DNA of 64,000 nt, taken from Liolophura sinensis. Its lineage: Eukaryota > Mollusca > Polyplacophora > Chitonida > Chitonidae. Location of the stretch: the NCBI RefSeq assembly GCF_032854445.1, contig NC_088307.1, forward strand, positions 15,004,001-15,068,000, in the 5' to 3' direction. Every line of letters starts with the position of its first letter. Within the stretch, counting starts at the first letter, position 1. Of this stretch, positions 18,228-29,140 are shown in pieces. The position numbers were made by a program, and so were the translations under genes. Below the pieces are notes generated by a model. It saw nothing but the letters and a program-made list of their open reading frames with translations. It was not told where the DNA came from and did not search any database.

Positions 18228-20215
18228 CATCGCCACATGAAAACGAAAGTGAAACTACAAATGAACATGTCTGTGGTTAAACTGTGCTTCACTGTGCTCG
18301 TTGTTGCCTCTGTGGTGACGATGCCCGGAACTGGAAAGCCAGCTTACCAATGGGTGGAGGGGAAATGGGAGCTAATGCTTGATCCAGGTATGTCAGGAAA
18401 CAGATGATATACACTTAGCTTTTACCTTGGAAGCCTGATTAGTTTCTTCTATCAATATAGTTCATCGATGTGAAACAGTCATGTTAACTTCGGTCTATTA
18501 GCTAACTGTGCATGTTTTGTTAAATTTTATATTTGACTTAAACAAAAGTGATCCCCTTTATTTTTTATCATAGGTCCTCGTTTGGACCCTCTGTGTGAGA
18601 AAAACCCTAACGGGACAGTGGCAGACCCGGATAATTGCTCTTACTATTACATGTGCTTCAAGGGGAAGAGACGCGCCAGGTTTGCCTGTCCCTGGAGCCT
18701 AGCTTTCAATCCGGAAACAGAAAAATGTGATTACCCAGGGGCCTTGGGAGAAGGGTATGACTGCAGAGGGGTGACACGTAAGTGGGCTGTATTATGAGTA
18801 ATAGTTATTACATTAATTTTCTCATTATATTATAAGTTCAGATTAATATACAGCCGCTGAAAGTATCATGTTGTCTTGTATGCTATCATTTTAGCTGGTC
18901 CTTCAGCAACCTGCGGATGGTCGTGGGTTTCTCCCGGGCTCTGCCCGGTTTCCTCCCACCATAAGGCTGGCCGCCGTCGTGTAAGTGAAATATTCTTGAG
19001 TACGGCGTAAAACACCAGTCAAATAAATAAATAAATCATTTCATTTTCACTGTTGCTTCAGTACTAGGGTCAGTTTTTGAGCCAAGTTGAAGTCACTGCT
19101 AGATTAGTACATATAACCTTTGGCATTTTCATATGAAAACATAGAAATTTTTTCTGAGCCGGTAGAGATACAAGGTGATCAACTATGTGTTGTGGTATGT
19201 ATGTGCTAAATGCTCTGTTCTGGTCAGTACCAGTAGCATGGCATCTTATAAAATGACAGCTTGAACGGTCATTGAACATCTGGCGTTGTTTAGCTAACTA
19301 GGTTGTGTGGGACGTTTATAGCGAAACTACGTGATGCGGTTGCTTTTGTGGATGGCACGAAAATGCTGTGTCAAATAAACAGAAGACTCTTGGTGAACAG
19401 CATTGGGGAATTTGCGAGAATACGTGGAGATGTGAATGTAAATATTGTCGTCGTATGTCATCTAAAAGGGTCGGAGGGCCGAACATGCTGTATTTTACGA
19501 ACAGTCGGGACTAAATTCCGTAACTTTTTCTGTTGTACTGGAAATGAATAGAGGACAAGCTTTTAATATGTCAGGAGATTTAGCCGTGTCCTTTGGACTT
19601 TACAAATGTACCGCTATGTGACTTCTCCAAACGGTTTGCCAGTTATCTTGGGCAATTGTGACGGAAAACTGTAAAGCGTTGCTGGATATTTCACGACCAT
19701 TGTCTGCATATCGTCAGTCCGGAACGGAATCAGTGGTATGGCGTTAAATCTTCTTCTGTTTTTTTACTGGCCGAGTGGCCTATGCGTTTTCAAAGAAGTC
19801 GACAAGGAGGTTGAGTGTGTGAAATTAGTTCTCACTGGGCCTGTTTAAAGTGGGGTACCTGGCAGGAAACGATAACTTCCTTCAATTAGAAATCTAACCG
19901 CCATTAGTGGAGTTCATTAGTTTTGTGTGTATATGGTGCAACACATGAGATAAATAAATCCGCTTTGCTGTTTCGTTAAACTATCCAGATTTTATCCTTT
20001 CAGCTCATCCATACTGTCGAAGTTTTGGCGCGAACGTCATCGTTGGACATCCTGGTCGGTGTGACGTGTACTTCACGTGTCACCTAGGTCACCTGTTCTC
20101 GCGTGTCCAGTGTGGCCCGGGGTTGCTATTCAACGACTACACCCTTTTCTGCGACAGTGCGTCTCAGGTTGACTGTGGCACGAGACCCAGACCAGAACAG
20201 CTTGAGCTGCCTTGA
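18228..20215 (+). CDS. Secreted protein with two peritrophin-A chitin-binding domains
   Basis: Three coding exons (18237-18387, 18574-18777, 20004-20215) join to 567 bases, 188 residues plus TGA. A hydrophobic stretch (VVKLCFTVLVVASVV, about residues 13-27) fits a signal peptide, so the protein is predicted to be extracellular. Each domain has the six-cysteine ChtBD2/CBM14 pattern: Cys 58, 72, 78, 89, 102, 114 and Cys 123, 138, 144, 155, 168, 176, with aromatic residues near C2-C3 (SYYYMC; VYFTC). Family members bind chitin in peritrophic membranes, cuticle or shell matrix; which applies here is unknown. There is no catalytic domain. Both introns are phase 1. Confidence 0.9.
18237..18387 (+). 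CDS. Chitin-binding gene, exon 1: signal peptide
   Basis: The exon opens after CGTTCTCAG at 18227 and ends GATCCAG|GTATGT, phase 1. Three in-frame ATGs (18237, 18261, 18267) precede the hydrophobic core. I use the first; 18267 has the better -3 base (A) and would give a more compact signal peptide. The mature N-terminus is probably near KPAYQWVEGKWE. Confidence 0.8.
18574..18777 (+). CDS. Chitin-binding gene, exon 2: ChtBD2 domain 1
   Basis: Acceptor TTTATCATAG and donor ACAC|GTAAGT, phase 1 at both ends. It encodes the complete first six-cysteine domain, including NCSYYYMCFKGKRR and FACPWSLAFNPETEKCDYPG. The basic patch GKRRAR is notable. A symmetrical phase 1-1 exon holding one domain is the classic exon-shuffling arrangement. 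Confidence 0.9.
18895..19037 (+). mobile_element. SINE family A, 3' part, in chitin-binding gene intron 2
   Basis: CAACCTGCGGATGGTCGTGG, CCTCCCACCATAAGGCTGG, GTGAAATATTCTTGAGTACG and an AAATAAATAAAT tail. The head is missing. It lies in the same sense as the host gene. Confidence 0.88.
20004..20215 (+). CDS. Chitin-binding gene, exon 3: ChtBD2 domain 2
   Basis: The acceptor is TTATCCTTTCAG. It encodes PHPYCRSFGANVIVGHPGRC, then DVYFTCHLGHLFSRVQC and FNDYTLFCDSASQVDC, and ends ELP-TGA at 20213. All six cysteines are present. The C5-C6 gap is shorter than in domain 1 (7 against 11 residues). There is no GPI or membrane signal after the domain, only a short tail GTRPRPEQLELP. Confidence 0.9.
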
Positions 20216-21217
20216 ACCACAAGTATGAAGCTTTTCGTTCATTCCGTCGGACATTTTTAGACTTGTGAATACAGACGTGTTATGGATTTTCTGAATGGAG
20301 ACATTTTTATTCTGCCCACATATACATACCGAAATTACAAATGACCAGTAAAAGGAAAAGAGGTTAATTCTGTTTTCCAGTTCTCTTGTAATGCGTTATG
20401 AGAGAAGAAGGTCTGAGAATACAAGAATTGCTTGCTTATGATTTAATGCTGTCGGATAATCAGATCAGCAATTCCCGAAATATCTTCTGACAAGACAAGA
20501 GAACTGGTGGTTGACGAATAAGCGGAAAAGATCAAGTGACCAAAGTATCTGAATGGTGATTAAATATGCTTTCTGGTTTAGCTAGAGTTTCTTTCCAGTC
20601 ATTACTTGTATGTATATAAAGGAATATTTATAGAATGTTACTAAATATGTCGGCCCACAAACGGCACTTTCTGACTGAACATGGTCTTGGGCAGTATTGG
20701 AATGTTGGTATTTAAAGAAACCACCTTCATCGTTGTTCCACCAATAATGGTGAAAACTAGTCAGCCAAAGTACATTTGACAGTCAGGTGATTGCTTTATG
20801 TCCTCATTTAAAAAATCGGAGCTGGATTAATTTGAGAATATTATCTAATTGTACATTCATTTCTTTAATAATTTACATATAAAAATATAATCATATATTA
20901 CTAGTAAATAGTGTTTTGATTACCTTTTCCGCCACTCTCTTGCTCTGATTATTTTTCAAATGTTATGATAAATGTTCTGCTTGGTCTCGGTTCGACAAAG
21001 CTGTTGTAGACAGAGTCGATCGTTAAAGACATAAATGTTTCCATGGTCGCTACAACCAGCTTAGCCTACAACAGGTTTGTGAAACTGGGCCAAGATCATA
21101 TATATAGACTACAGTATCTTGTGACTGAGGATTTGCCCTGGCACTTGTTGGATTGTTCAAGTGACACTGAAAAATAACAGTAAGTAATGTTTCATCTTTG
21201 TGGGTTATTCACTTCTA
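20216..21217. other. 3' flank of the chitin-binding gene
   Basis: No canonical AATAAA follows the stop closely; an ATTAAA variant lies at 20559-20564. No other feature was seen. Confidence 0.35.
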
Positions 21218-21310
21218 AAGGGCTGCCTCGCTTGGCGTTCAGGAGCGAGAGGTTAGAGCAAGGAAACGTGACTGGTTGGACCGGTGTCAGTATTATGTCA
21301 CAGACATGTA
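21218..21310 (+). mobile_element. SINE family B, internal fragment
   Basis: GAGAGGTTAGAGCAAGGAAA then GTGACTGGTTGGACC matches the body of the copy at 27672-27880 and, more distantly, that at 1384-1757. Confidence 0.5.
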
Positions 21311-22184
21311 CTGTGAAGTAGTTAATTTTCGCGGGTTTCGAATAATATACTACGGGTAGTAATATTAATGAATAGAAGTCTTTGCTGGGCTCGCAAGAGT
21401 TGGGATAAGAAAGCCCAGTGGGCCAGCTAAATCTTAGCCACAGGGAGGGAAAATTAGGCTTTATCTATACACGCACTCCGATGATAGAGCTTGGTGGGTA
21501 TAAAATAAGGTGGGAGTTATTCGTCTTTGCTTTAATCTTCGGTATCCAGCTAATCGTTTTGCTTGACGGTTGTTGATCAAGAATGCATGACATTCTCTGG
21601 TAATGGCGAATTTATGTTTTGTGTTGAACTGCTCAGTAGATTAAATAACTTTTTTTCTCCTAAAGTAAATCCGGCCTATTGTTCAGTCTCTATGTTGTTC
21701 AGTCAGCAGAGTGTACATCGTGTGCAAAGTGCCTATCCTGAACACAACCTTTGGCCCGGTAATTTGTCAATATTTCAGTTCCGAAAGCAAAACTGCTAAT
21801 GAGGGACAAATGTTAACATTGAATTCGTAGTAATAAGTAATTACTGGGCATATAAGGAGGAGCTTGGCTGTGTATGTAAATCTACAGACCCGGAATATAA
21901 TAGTATTTCAAATGGTGATAGAAGGCGAATGCAGGGGGATTTTCACTTGGCAGAATGTTTTTAACCAGCCATATGTGTAGTCGATGACAACAAGAAAAGA
22001 TCCTTTGCCATTAGGTCTGAAACCCCTTATCATTCAGGTCTATTGGAAACCTGCTCACAGTGACAGATGTTCTTCGAAATGACGTTCTTCCCCGTATGCG
22101 GTTGAAGTTATGTAACTGTTGTAGCCGATGAAATAGGCCAAGCTAACAATATTCGTTGCTAACCATGAGCTTATTGCATGCCGT

Positions 22185-22255
22185 TATTTATTCATTTGAT
22201 TGATGTTTTACGACGAATATTTCAGCATTATATTTCAGTGGGAAGAAAATGTATG
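22185..22255 (-). mobile_element. SINE family A, degraded 3' fragment
   Basis: TTATTTATTCATTTGATTGA then TGTTTTACGACGAATATTTC is a shortened, mutated reverse copy of the family 3' domain. Confidence 0.5.
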
Positions 22256-22984
22256 CCGTTAAATGCTTTGGATAATTTCCTTTTCCGTCTAATGTTGGTA
22301 TTTGAAACAAGTTTTGTCTTTCAAGTCATACCATGAATATATGAAAATGTCTTTAATAGACATTTATTACGAAGCTAAACTGCTTAACAGGTGCCCCTTT
22401 TCTAAGTGTACTTGTAACTTCTGGGATATGCTGATGTAAATAGTACCGAGCTTTCATTGGAAGAATACTGTATATAATCTCCATAGATGTACTATAAAAC
22501 ATTTAAACATTTGTAATATATAGCTTGATAAAATATAAAGAGATGTATATAACAAAAAATTCTTGCCTGGTTCAAATGATTTTGATAATTTGTATGATGA
22601 AGGAAATATCCTTAGGAAAACACCTTAAAATAACAAATTCTGCTTTTGACCACACCAAAAGTATAAATCACATGACTCCAATTTTCACACACATATTCTT
22701 TAGTATTCTACTAAATATTGAAGTAAGTGTTCCCTTTTTTTCTGCATTGAAAAACTTCCACGTCACTTCTGCAGCGAAGTGGGACGATTTCCTGTCTAGT
22801 TGCAAGGGTTCCTGTATATATTTACTGACTGGCATATACCGCAGCACTGAGGAAATCTGCAATAATTTTTTATTGTATTTTCGAAGTGAATTTGGTGGGT
22901 TTCTCTATGTAGACCTTAGATCTGCAATATTATCATGGTTATATCACGACCGTGTCTGCTTAAAAAGCCGACAAAGGATTCCTT

Positions 22985-23412
22985 CACGAAGTTGACACAT
23001 ATTTAGTGCTTCCTCACTGGAACACCGTGTTAAAGAGTTCGGTCACAAAGCCGACACATATATAGGGCTTCAGGCTCTCTGGAACGCCTTGCCAAAGGGT
23101 TCGACCACCAAGTCGACATATATAGTGCTGCCTAACTGGAATGCCGTGTCAAAGGGTTCGATCACAAAGCCGACATATATATAGTGCTGCCTAACTGGAA
23201 CGCCGTGTAAACGGGTTGGATCACAAAGCCGACACATACAAAGGGCTGAAAGCTCTCTGGGACGCCGTGCCAAAGAGTTCGATCACTAAGTCAACACACA
23301 TATAGTGCTGCTCACTGGAACGCCGTGCCAAAGGGTTTGATCACAAAGCCGACATATATACAGGGCTGCTTCACTGGAGCGCCGCACTAAAGGGTTTCGA
23401 TCATAAAGTCGA
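22985..23412. repeat. Tandem repeat array, about 59 bp x 7
   Basis: Copies of a unit built from GGGTTCGATCACAAAGCC, GACATATATAGTGCTGC and CTGGAACGCCGTG. Units vary in the TATA run and in AAAGGGTT/AAACGGGTT. The array follows a 156-codon ORF (22525-22995) whose 3' end runs into the first copy; that ORF shows no recognisable domain. Confidence 0.85.
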
Positions 23413-24263
23413 CTCACCTATTCATCTGTTCATCACACATCAAAGAGTCCTTTTACTATCCTCTGATTGTGTTTTGTCCATGAAGCGCACGTTGATTATC
23501 CACTGACTACTAACCGATTATGTTCCACAATTTGTTATTAAACACGCTAATCAACTCTGCCCGATGTTTTTTCAACACAAGGGGGACTACTCTTGTAGAC
23601 AATATTTCAGACTGCCACATACGTGAGATCTGTTCTTGGCAGTTCGAAGCATCCACGGTTCCGGTTCATCTCGCATTGTGTCTCTCATCTCTCTTGATCT
23701 TTAGAAAAATAACTCTAATGAAAATTACAAAATTTTCTGTGGCGATTGGAAAGGTGGGGGGACGACGTGGGCTGACCAGCTAGAGGTAAGTGGAGTGGTT
23801 ATTTGGTCCCCCACTTGTGCCCTACCATTGAGATGACATGCTGGTCTCTGACTGTAGGTTGGGCAGCCATGAACATGGCGTATCCAAATATTCCTCAACC
23901 AACACTTTTTAAACGGCCTAGTTAACACTCTATGCTTTCCAAAACCGGGCTGTGTACCTTAATATACCAGCATCGCTGTGTTGCTGATCGAATGTTACAA
24001 CATTGACATGTCACAAACTGCTCTGTACTGAATCAGAAGCTGACAACCATTCATTCGTGCAGATTGCCTGGAAGCCGTGAAACTGCAGACAGCTTTAGTT
24101 GTTATTTACTTCTTTGAAAGAAGGTTCATAAGTTATTCATCAAATGGACTGCATAAAGAATTTAAAGATATATTGGTATTTCTGCGAAATGAGATGTACA
24201 TTATTCAGTTCTTCGTACGAGCTGGAAAGGTATTATTTGCGGCTAGTTCTGAAATTCAGCTTC
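23413..24263. other. Intergenic, no gene seen
   Basis: Short overlapping ORFs only. No repeats or RNA genes were recognised. Confidence 0.35.
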
Positions 24264-24264
24264 A

Positions 24265-24355
24265 GGTTTCCTCCCATCATAATGCTGGCTGCCGTCGTAT
24301 AAGTGAAACAGTCTTAAGTACGGCGTAAAACACCAATCAAATAAATAAATAAATC
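24265..24355 (+). mobile_element. SINE family A, 3' fragment
   Basis: GGTTTCCTCCCATCATAATG, GCTGCCGTCGTATAAGTG and GTACGGCGTAAAACACC followed by AATAAATAAATAAAT. 5'-truncated. Confidence 0.85.
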
Positions 24356-25685
24356 AAATCAAATAACAACGATCTTTACGACAACACCACCCTACCCACC
24401 TAAACCCTGTCCCACAACACAATAGGCCAAAAGCACCCATCGGACACGATTTAGCAGCCGCACATCCTAAAATACCTGAGATATTTTATGCTAAGTAGGC
24501 TATAATATAAAATGCCAATATAATATGCTAATATAAATGCTAATATAAAACAATGCAGCTGTTGGATGGGAAATTTAAATACACAGCAGAAACCGATTTA
24601 ATCCCTGAGGCTCTTTAAGCACTCGCCTCATATACTCTTCAAATGTTTACATTTAAAGAGGAGTTTCAATTAATATTGAATAAATCTCTCTTGTTCGGGA
24701 TAAAGCCATATATTTAATTAAATGAAGACTCCAGCTAGCATAATTGTCTATGCCGGAATAGGTAGGCTATATTATTTAATATAAATGACTTTAATTCGGT
24801 CATAAGAAAAAAAAGCCGGAATATAGACTCTTTTTTTTTTCTTAAAATAATAGTTATTATCATACGTCATATATAGAATCCGTTTGTTATTTTACTGTCA
24901 GGCACGAGAAAAAAAGTGTTGACTTGTAATGTAAGAGGTTGCAATGTGAAAGTAGTGTACCGTAAAAGCTAAAAAAAGGAAGAGGAAAAAGATAGCCATA
25001 TGTGAAAAAAGGGAAATGTAATAATAGCTTTAGTCATGCATATATCGAAACCGTCGTCCAAAAATATTTCAACAGCTCATTCATCACACCTCTAGAAAGT
25101 AGTTCACAAGAAAGAGGAAAGCTGCCAAATTTAATACCTTTTGAAGCCATGAAAGGAGCTATATCTACCCATTATAAATTATCCACCAGATATTAAATAA
25201 AGTATTTGCGACCATTGCGCAAGAAAACGTTGCGACAAATAGCGATCAAAGTGTCCATGCCGTCCTGTGAAAGTCCGGTACCAGTCTATTCGTGCTCCTG
25301 ATCATTTAAGCTAATTCTAGGACTTTAAATTACGGATATTTCCTTAACGAATACCTAGGTGACATGAAGCCTGAATTACGCTTCATTGAGAGCGAAAACT
25401 GTAAGCTATTTGTAGCCTGCAAAAGATGAGGACAGCACACGCGAAAAGACAAAATTCAGGATATTGAATACAACCTGTGAATACATGTGTCTTCAAGCTA
25501 AGCTGGGTAGAATGAATCACAGTTCAGATTTTTGAATTGCAATTGCCTGAGGCGTGACGCCAAATGTAAATAGTAGTATATACCAACTCTCTAGTTCTTT
25601 TTCCTCACTAGTGTCCGGTTTATTCGGATATTCCTGCCATTTTACTGCACCTTGTGTTCAAAAACTACATGGTGACATGACTACA
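24356..25685. other. A+T-rich spacer, no gene seen
   Basis: Very A+T-rich around 24480-25000, with repeated ATAATATAAAATGC-like strings near 24500-24550. No supported ORF. Confidence 0.35.
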
Positions 25686-25689
25686 GAAC

Positions 25690-26712
25690 AGATCAATCTT
25701 TTATTCTATACCTCTGGCCCTGGTCAGATCAGACCACCTCAATGACAAGAAGCTTGTCCCATATCTCTAGCCCTGGTCAAACCAGTCCACCTTGTTCCAG
25801 ATCGTTAGTCTTTCACAGATTAGACCACCTCTTGACGAGAACCATGTTCCAGATGTCTAGCCTTGGTCAGATTAGTCCACTTCAGGACGAGGAGATTGTC
25901 CCAGATCTCTAGCCCTGGTCAGATCAGTCCAGTTTAGGACAAGAAGCTTGTCCCAGATCCTTAGCCCTGGTCAGATCAGTCCAGTTCAGTGAGGAGGAGC
26001 CTGTGTCCGATCTCTCTAGCCCGGGTCAGATCAGTCCAGTTTAGAACGAGAAGCTTGCCCCAGATACCTAGCCCTGGTCAGATCAGCCCAGTGCAGTGAG
26101 GAGGAGCTTGTGTGCGATCTCTCTAGCCCTTTCCAGATCAGTCCAGTTCAGTGACGAGAAGCTTGTCCCATATCCCTAGCCCTTGTCAGATCAGTCCAGT
26201 TCAGTGAGGAGGAGCTTGTGCCCGATCTCTATAGCCCTGGTCAGATCAATCCAGTCCAGTGAAGAGGAGCTTTTCCCCGATCTTTCTAGCCCTAGTGTGA
26301 TCAGTCCGGTTCAGTGAGGAGAAGTTTGTGTCCGATCTTTCTAGCCCTGGTCAGATCAATCCAGTTCAGTGAGGATGAGCTTGTGCCCAATCTTTCTAGC
26401 CCTGGTCAGATCAGTCCAGTTCAATGAGGAGGAGCCTGTGTCCGATCTCTCTAGCCCGGGTCAGATCAGTCCAGTTTAGAACGAGAAGCTTGTCCCAGAT
26501 CCCTAGCCCTGGTCAGATCAGCCCTGTGCAGTGAGGAGGAGCTTGTGTCCGATCTCTCTAGCCCTTTCCAGATCAGTCCAGCTCAGCGACGTGAAGCTTG
26601 TCCCATATCCCTAGCCCTTGTCAGATCAGTCCAGTTCAGTGAGGAGGAGCTTGTGCCTGATCTCTATAGCCCTGGTCAGATCAGTCCACCTCAGTGAGGA
26701 GAAGCTGTTGTC
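25690..26712. repeat. Satellite array, about 52-55 bp unit x 19, with higher-order period
   Basis: The unit contains TCAGATCAGTCCAGTTCAGT, GAGGAGGAGCTTGTG and CCGATCTCTCTAGCCCTGG. Two sub-types alternate irregularly: a GAGGAGGAGC type and a GACGAGAAGCTTGTCCC type of about 52 bp. The block starting CTGTGTCCGATCTC at 26001 is repeated almost exactly from 26436, giving a 435-bp (about eight-unit) higher-order repeat. No coding potential. Confidence 0.9.
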
Positions 26713-26729
26713 TATCCAGCAGATTATGT

Positions 26730-26850
26730 CAATGTCATAAGGTCGCTGGTTGTGCTGGGCTCTGGGCATTGCGGTTTTCTGCACCCATCAACCTGACCGC
26801 CATCGAATAAATAAGATATACTTGTGCGTGGCATTAAACACCAATTCAGA
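26730..26850 (+). mobile_element. Degraded SINE family A 3' domain
   Basis: GCACCCATCAACCTGACCGCC, then AGATATACTTGTGCGTGG and CATTAAACACCAATTCAG preserve the order of family motifs at low identity. It directly follows the satellite. Confidence 0.45.
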
Positions 26851-27279
26851 AGGTAAATATATTTAGTCCTGTCTTCACATTTCTGACGCGTTTCAGACGT
26901 GTAGATTCCCTGAGTGTATGCATGATTGGAACACGCCACCTCGTTGACCCAGCCTTACTGGTCTCCTGGTTATAGCACTCAACACCGCCCCGTCATCGCC
27001 AAGGTTGTTTTAGTTGCAGTGCGGTATGTGATTGGTTTCTCGACACTTGACTTATTACTTACTTACAGAATTATGTCGACAAGAAGAAGTTATCATCGAC
27101 TATATTCTATAGTAATCTATATTTAAAGGACGACCATCAATTAAATCCTTAAACAAAAACAACCTCGTATGCAAGATCCCGCACGAATGAAATGCAACGA
27201 ATAAAAAAATGTATCCCCATCGTCAGCAGTACCATTTGTGCTTTAATACGTAAACCGCAATGAAATCAGGTTAGACTCA

Positions 27280-27545
27280 TATTTATTTATTTATTTGTTT
27301 CATTGCTGTTCAACGCCATATTCAAGACATTTCCACAGTGATCGGTATACAACATACACACTTGCTGTAAGACGAAATATTCAACGAATATTACACTGCA
27401 CAACAGCCTCACAAGCGTTGTGGAAAGCTTACTGTCACCAAAGCCCGAGAGTAGAGGAAGCTACAAATTCCATCCCCAAGGTCGGTTTTGAACCCGCACC
27501 TTGTGCGATTGAAAGACAACCACTAGGTATTAAGCTATGAAGTTA
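27280..27545 (-). mobile_element. SINE with family A tail and a different tRNA-like head
   Basis: Read on the minus strand, the head is TAGCTTAATACCTAGTGG (A-box-like) followed by GTGCGGGTTCAAAACC (B box). The far end is (ATTT)n with CAACGCCATATTCAAGAC, related to the family A 3' domain. The middle is unlike the other copies. Probably a related subfamily or a chimera. Confidence 0.55.
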
Positions 27546-27671
27546 ACCACAGGTAAGCATCTCCGTCCTTCACTGTCTGTTGACTTACTGTGAGGTCAGA
27601 CATTGGCCAAATCCCCAAGCCAGGATACATCATTTTTTCACTGAAACAGTTTGACCTGACCCGGTCGGGTT

Positions 27672-27880
27672 ATAGGAAAGACTTTAAAAATGGTACTTGC
27701 TGGTGCCTCGCATGGCGGTCAGCACTGAGAGGTTAGAGCAAGAAAACATGACTGGTTGGCCCTGGGTGGGGTGTCGGCAGTATGCTTCAGTGGCGAAAGC
27801 AAGTTGTCACAAAATATGTACACACACCTGATGACGACTCCTCGTCGTCATATGACTGAAAAGAAGTACGTCGTACCCCA
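27672..27880 (+). mobile_element. SINE family B, body fragment
   Basis: It shares AAAGACTTTAAAAATGGTA, GAGGTTAGAGCAAGAAAAC and TATGTACACACACCTGATGA with the copy at 1384-1757. The tRNA-like head and the far 3' tail are eroded. Confidence 0.65.
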
Positions 27881-28689
27881 AGCATGTATACATACATACA
27901 TAATTTGGCCTGATGTTGAGAATTCCAGGCGTACAGTATCAACTCTGTACGTATATAAGTGATGAAAAATGGCGTTAAAACTGTTTTCAAAATAGTTCGT
28001 TCAGAAATAAAATATATTTGTGGAAATCGTATCTATAGCAATAGAATAAAAGTAAAATTCTGAACCATATTTACCATTTTCCGGGATAATTTTGCGACTG
28101 AATTTGCTTACTGTACATATATGTTATTTTATCGCATTTCTGGAGATTGTACATATAGCTAGCAACGTCTAAGGGTAGTGGATCCATTTGTCTAAAGCAA
28201 AACTGTAACGAACGCCGTGTCATAATAGATAATATTTATTCCGCAATGAAATATGAAAAAAACATAGAAAATAATGAACAATATTCATAAATACTCATTT
28301 ACAGAAACTTAAGTATAAAGGATAATGGGGTATTAATAGAGAATTGAATACTATATTCCCATATCCCGAAAATGTACAGTAATGTTGCGCAAGTTCATAA
28401 ACAATACTCAGAAAGCCGGTATATACATTTACTGTGGTTCCACACAAATAACAATAATCTCCTTTGTACACGTCACTATTGTACTTAAAATATTGGATTT
28501 TGCATAACAATTGAGAATTTTATTACGCCAATAAGATTGCAGTACAAACTTTCCTATTTACTGGGTATAATAAATGTCTGGTGATGTTTACAGAGCCCTA
28601 ATAGTGACATGGTGAAAATATGTTAGGAAGAGAAAAAAAAAATGACATCGTTAAACAAAAATTTTTTGATAGAGAAAATTTACTTTTTT
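27881..28689. other. A+T-rich spacer, no gene seen
   Basis: No repeat family or coding region recognised. Confidence 0.35.
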
Positions 28690-29140
28690 CAGCCGGCTTT
28701 AAAGTCGGGCCGTGAGTTTAAAAGTCGGGGTCACGTTTTAACTGACCAATGATATGCAGTGCCAGGGATTCGTCTACATTGCCATGTTTTTAGTCGACTG
28801 CCTGGTCGTTACAGTATCGGAATGCCTGGGCAACTCTTTTTGCTCGCCAATTATTACGTTCTGCGTCCAAAGATCTCATCTTACACGACAAGCAAGGCCA
28901 CCCCCAATCTCAAAAATATTTACTTGTCAGTGAGAGACACTCGTCTGTGGCTGCCCCTTGGCTGTTTGATAGAAACGACCTGTGATTGGTCAATTAAAAT
29001 GGGCCCACCCCCCCCCCCCCCCCCGTGTCCCCGACTTTTAAAATCGGGTTCCCGACTTTCAAACTCGGGGGAAAAGTCTTTCAAACTCGGGCCCCGTTTA
29101 TCAAAATATGGGCCCCAACTTTAAGAGCCCGAAGTTTAAA
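28690..29140. mobile_element. Foldback-type element with repetitive terminal inverted repeats
   Basis: The left end has GGCTTTAAAGTCGGG, GAGTTTAAAAGTCGGGGTCAC and TTTTAACTGACCAATGA. The right end has the reverse complements TGATTGGTCAATTAAAA, GTGTCCCCGACTTTTAAAA and CCCGACTTTCAAACTCGGG, with further degenerate CTCGGG copies outward. Each end is therefore a small array of the motif AAAGTCGGG. A poly-C run (about 22 bases, from 29007) sits just inside the right end. The interior shows no transposase motif. Confidence 0.65.

Noticed and set aside
22525-22995. 156-codon plus ORF
   Set aside because: A+T-rich composition, no recognisable domain, no splice or promoter context, and it runs into a tandem repeat.
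22985-23412. CRISPR-like array
   Set aside because: Units are adjacent tandem repeats without unique spacers, in a eukaryotic genome with no cas genes.
28759-29124. 121-codon plus ORF with a poly-Pro run
   Set aside because: It lies inside the foldback element and the proline run is the poly-C tract.
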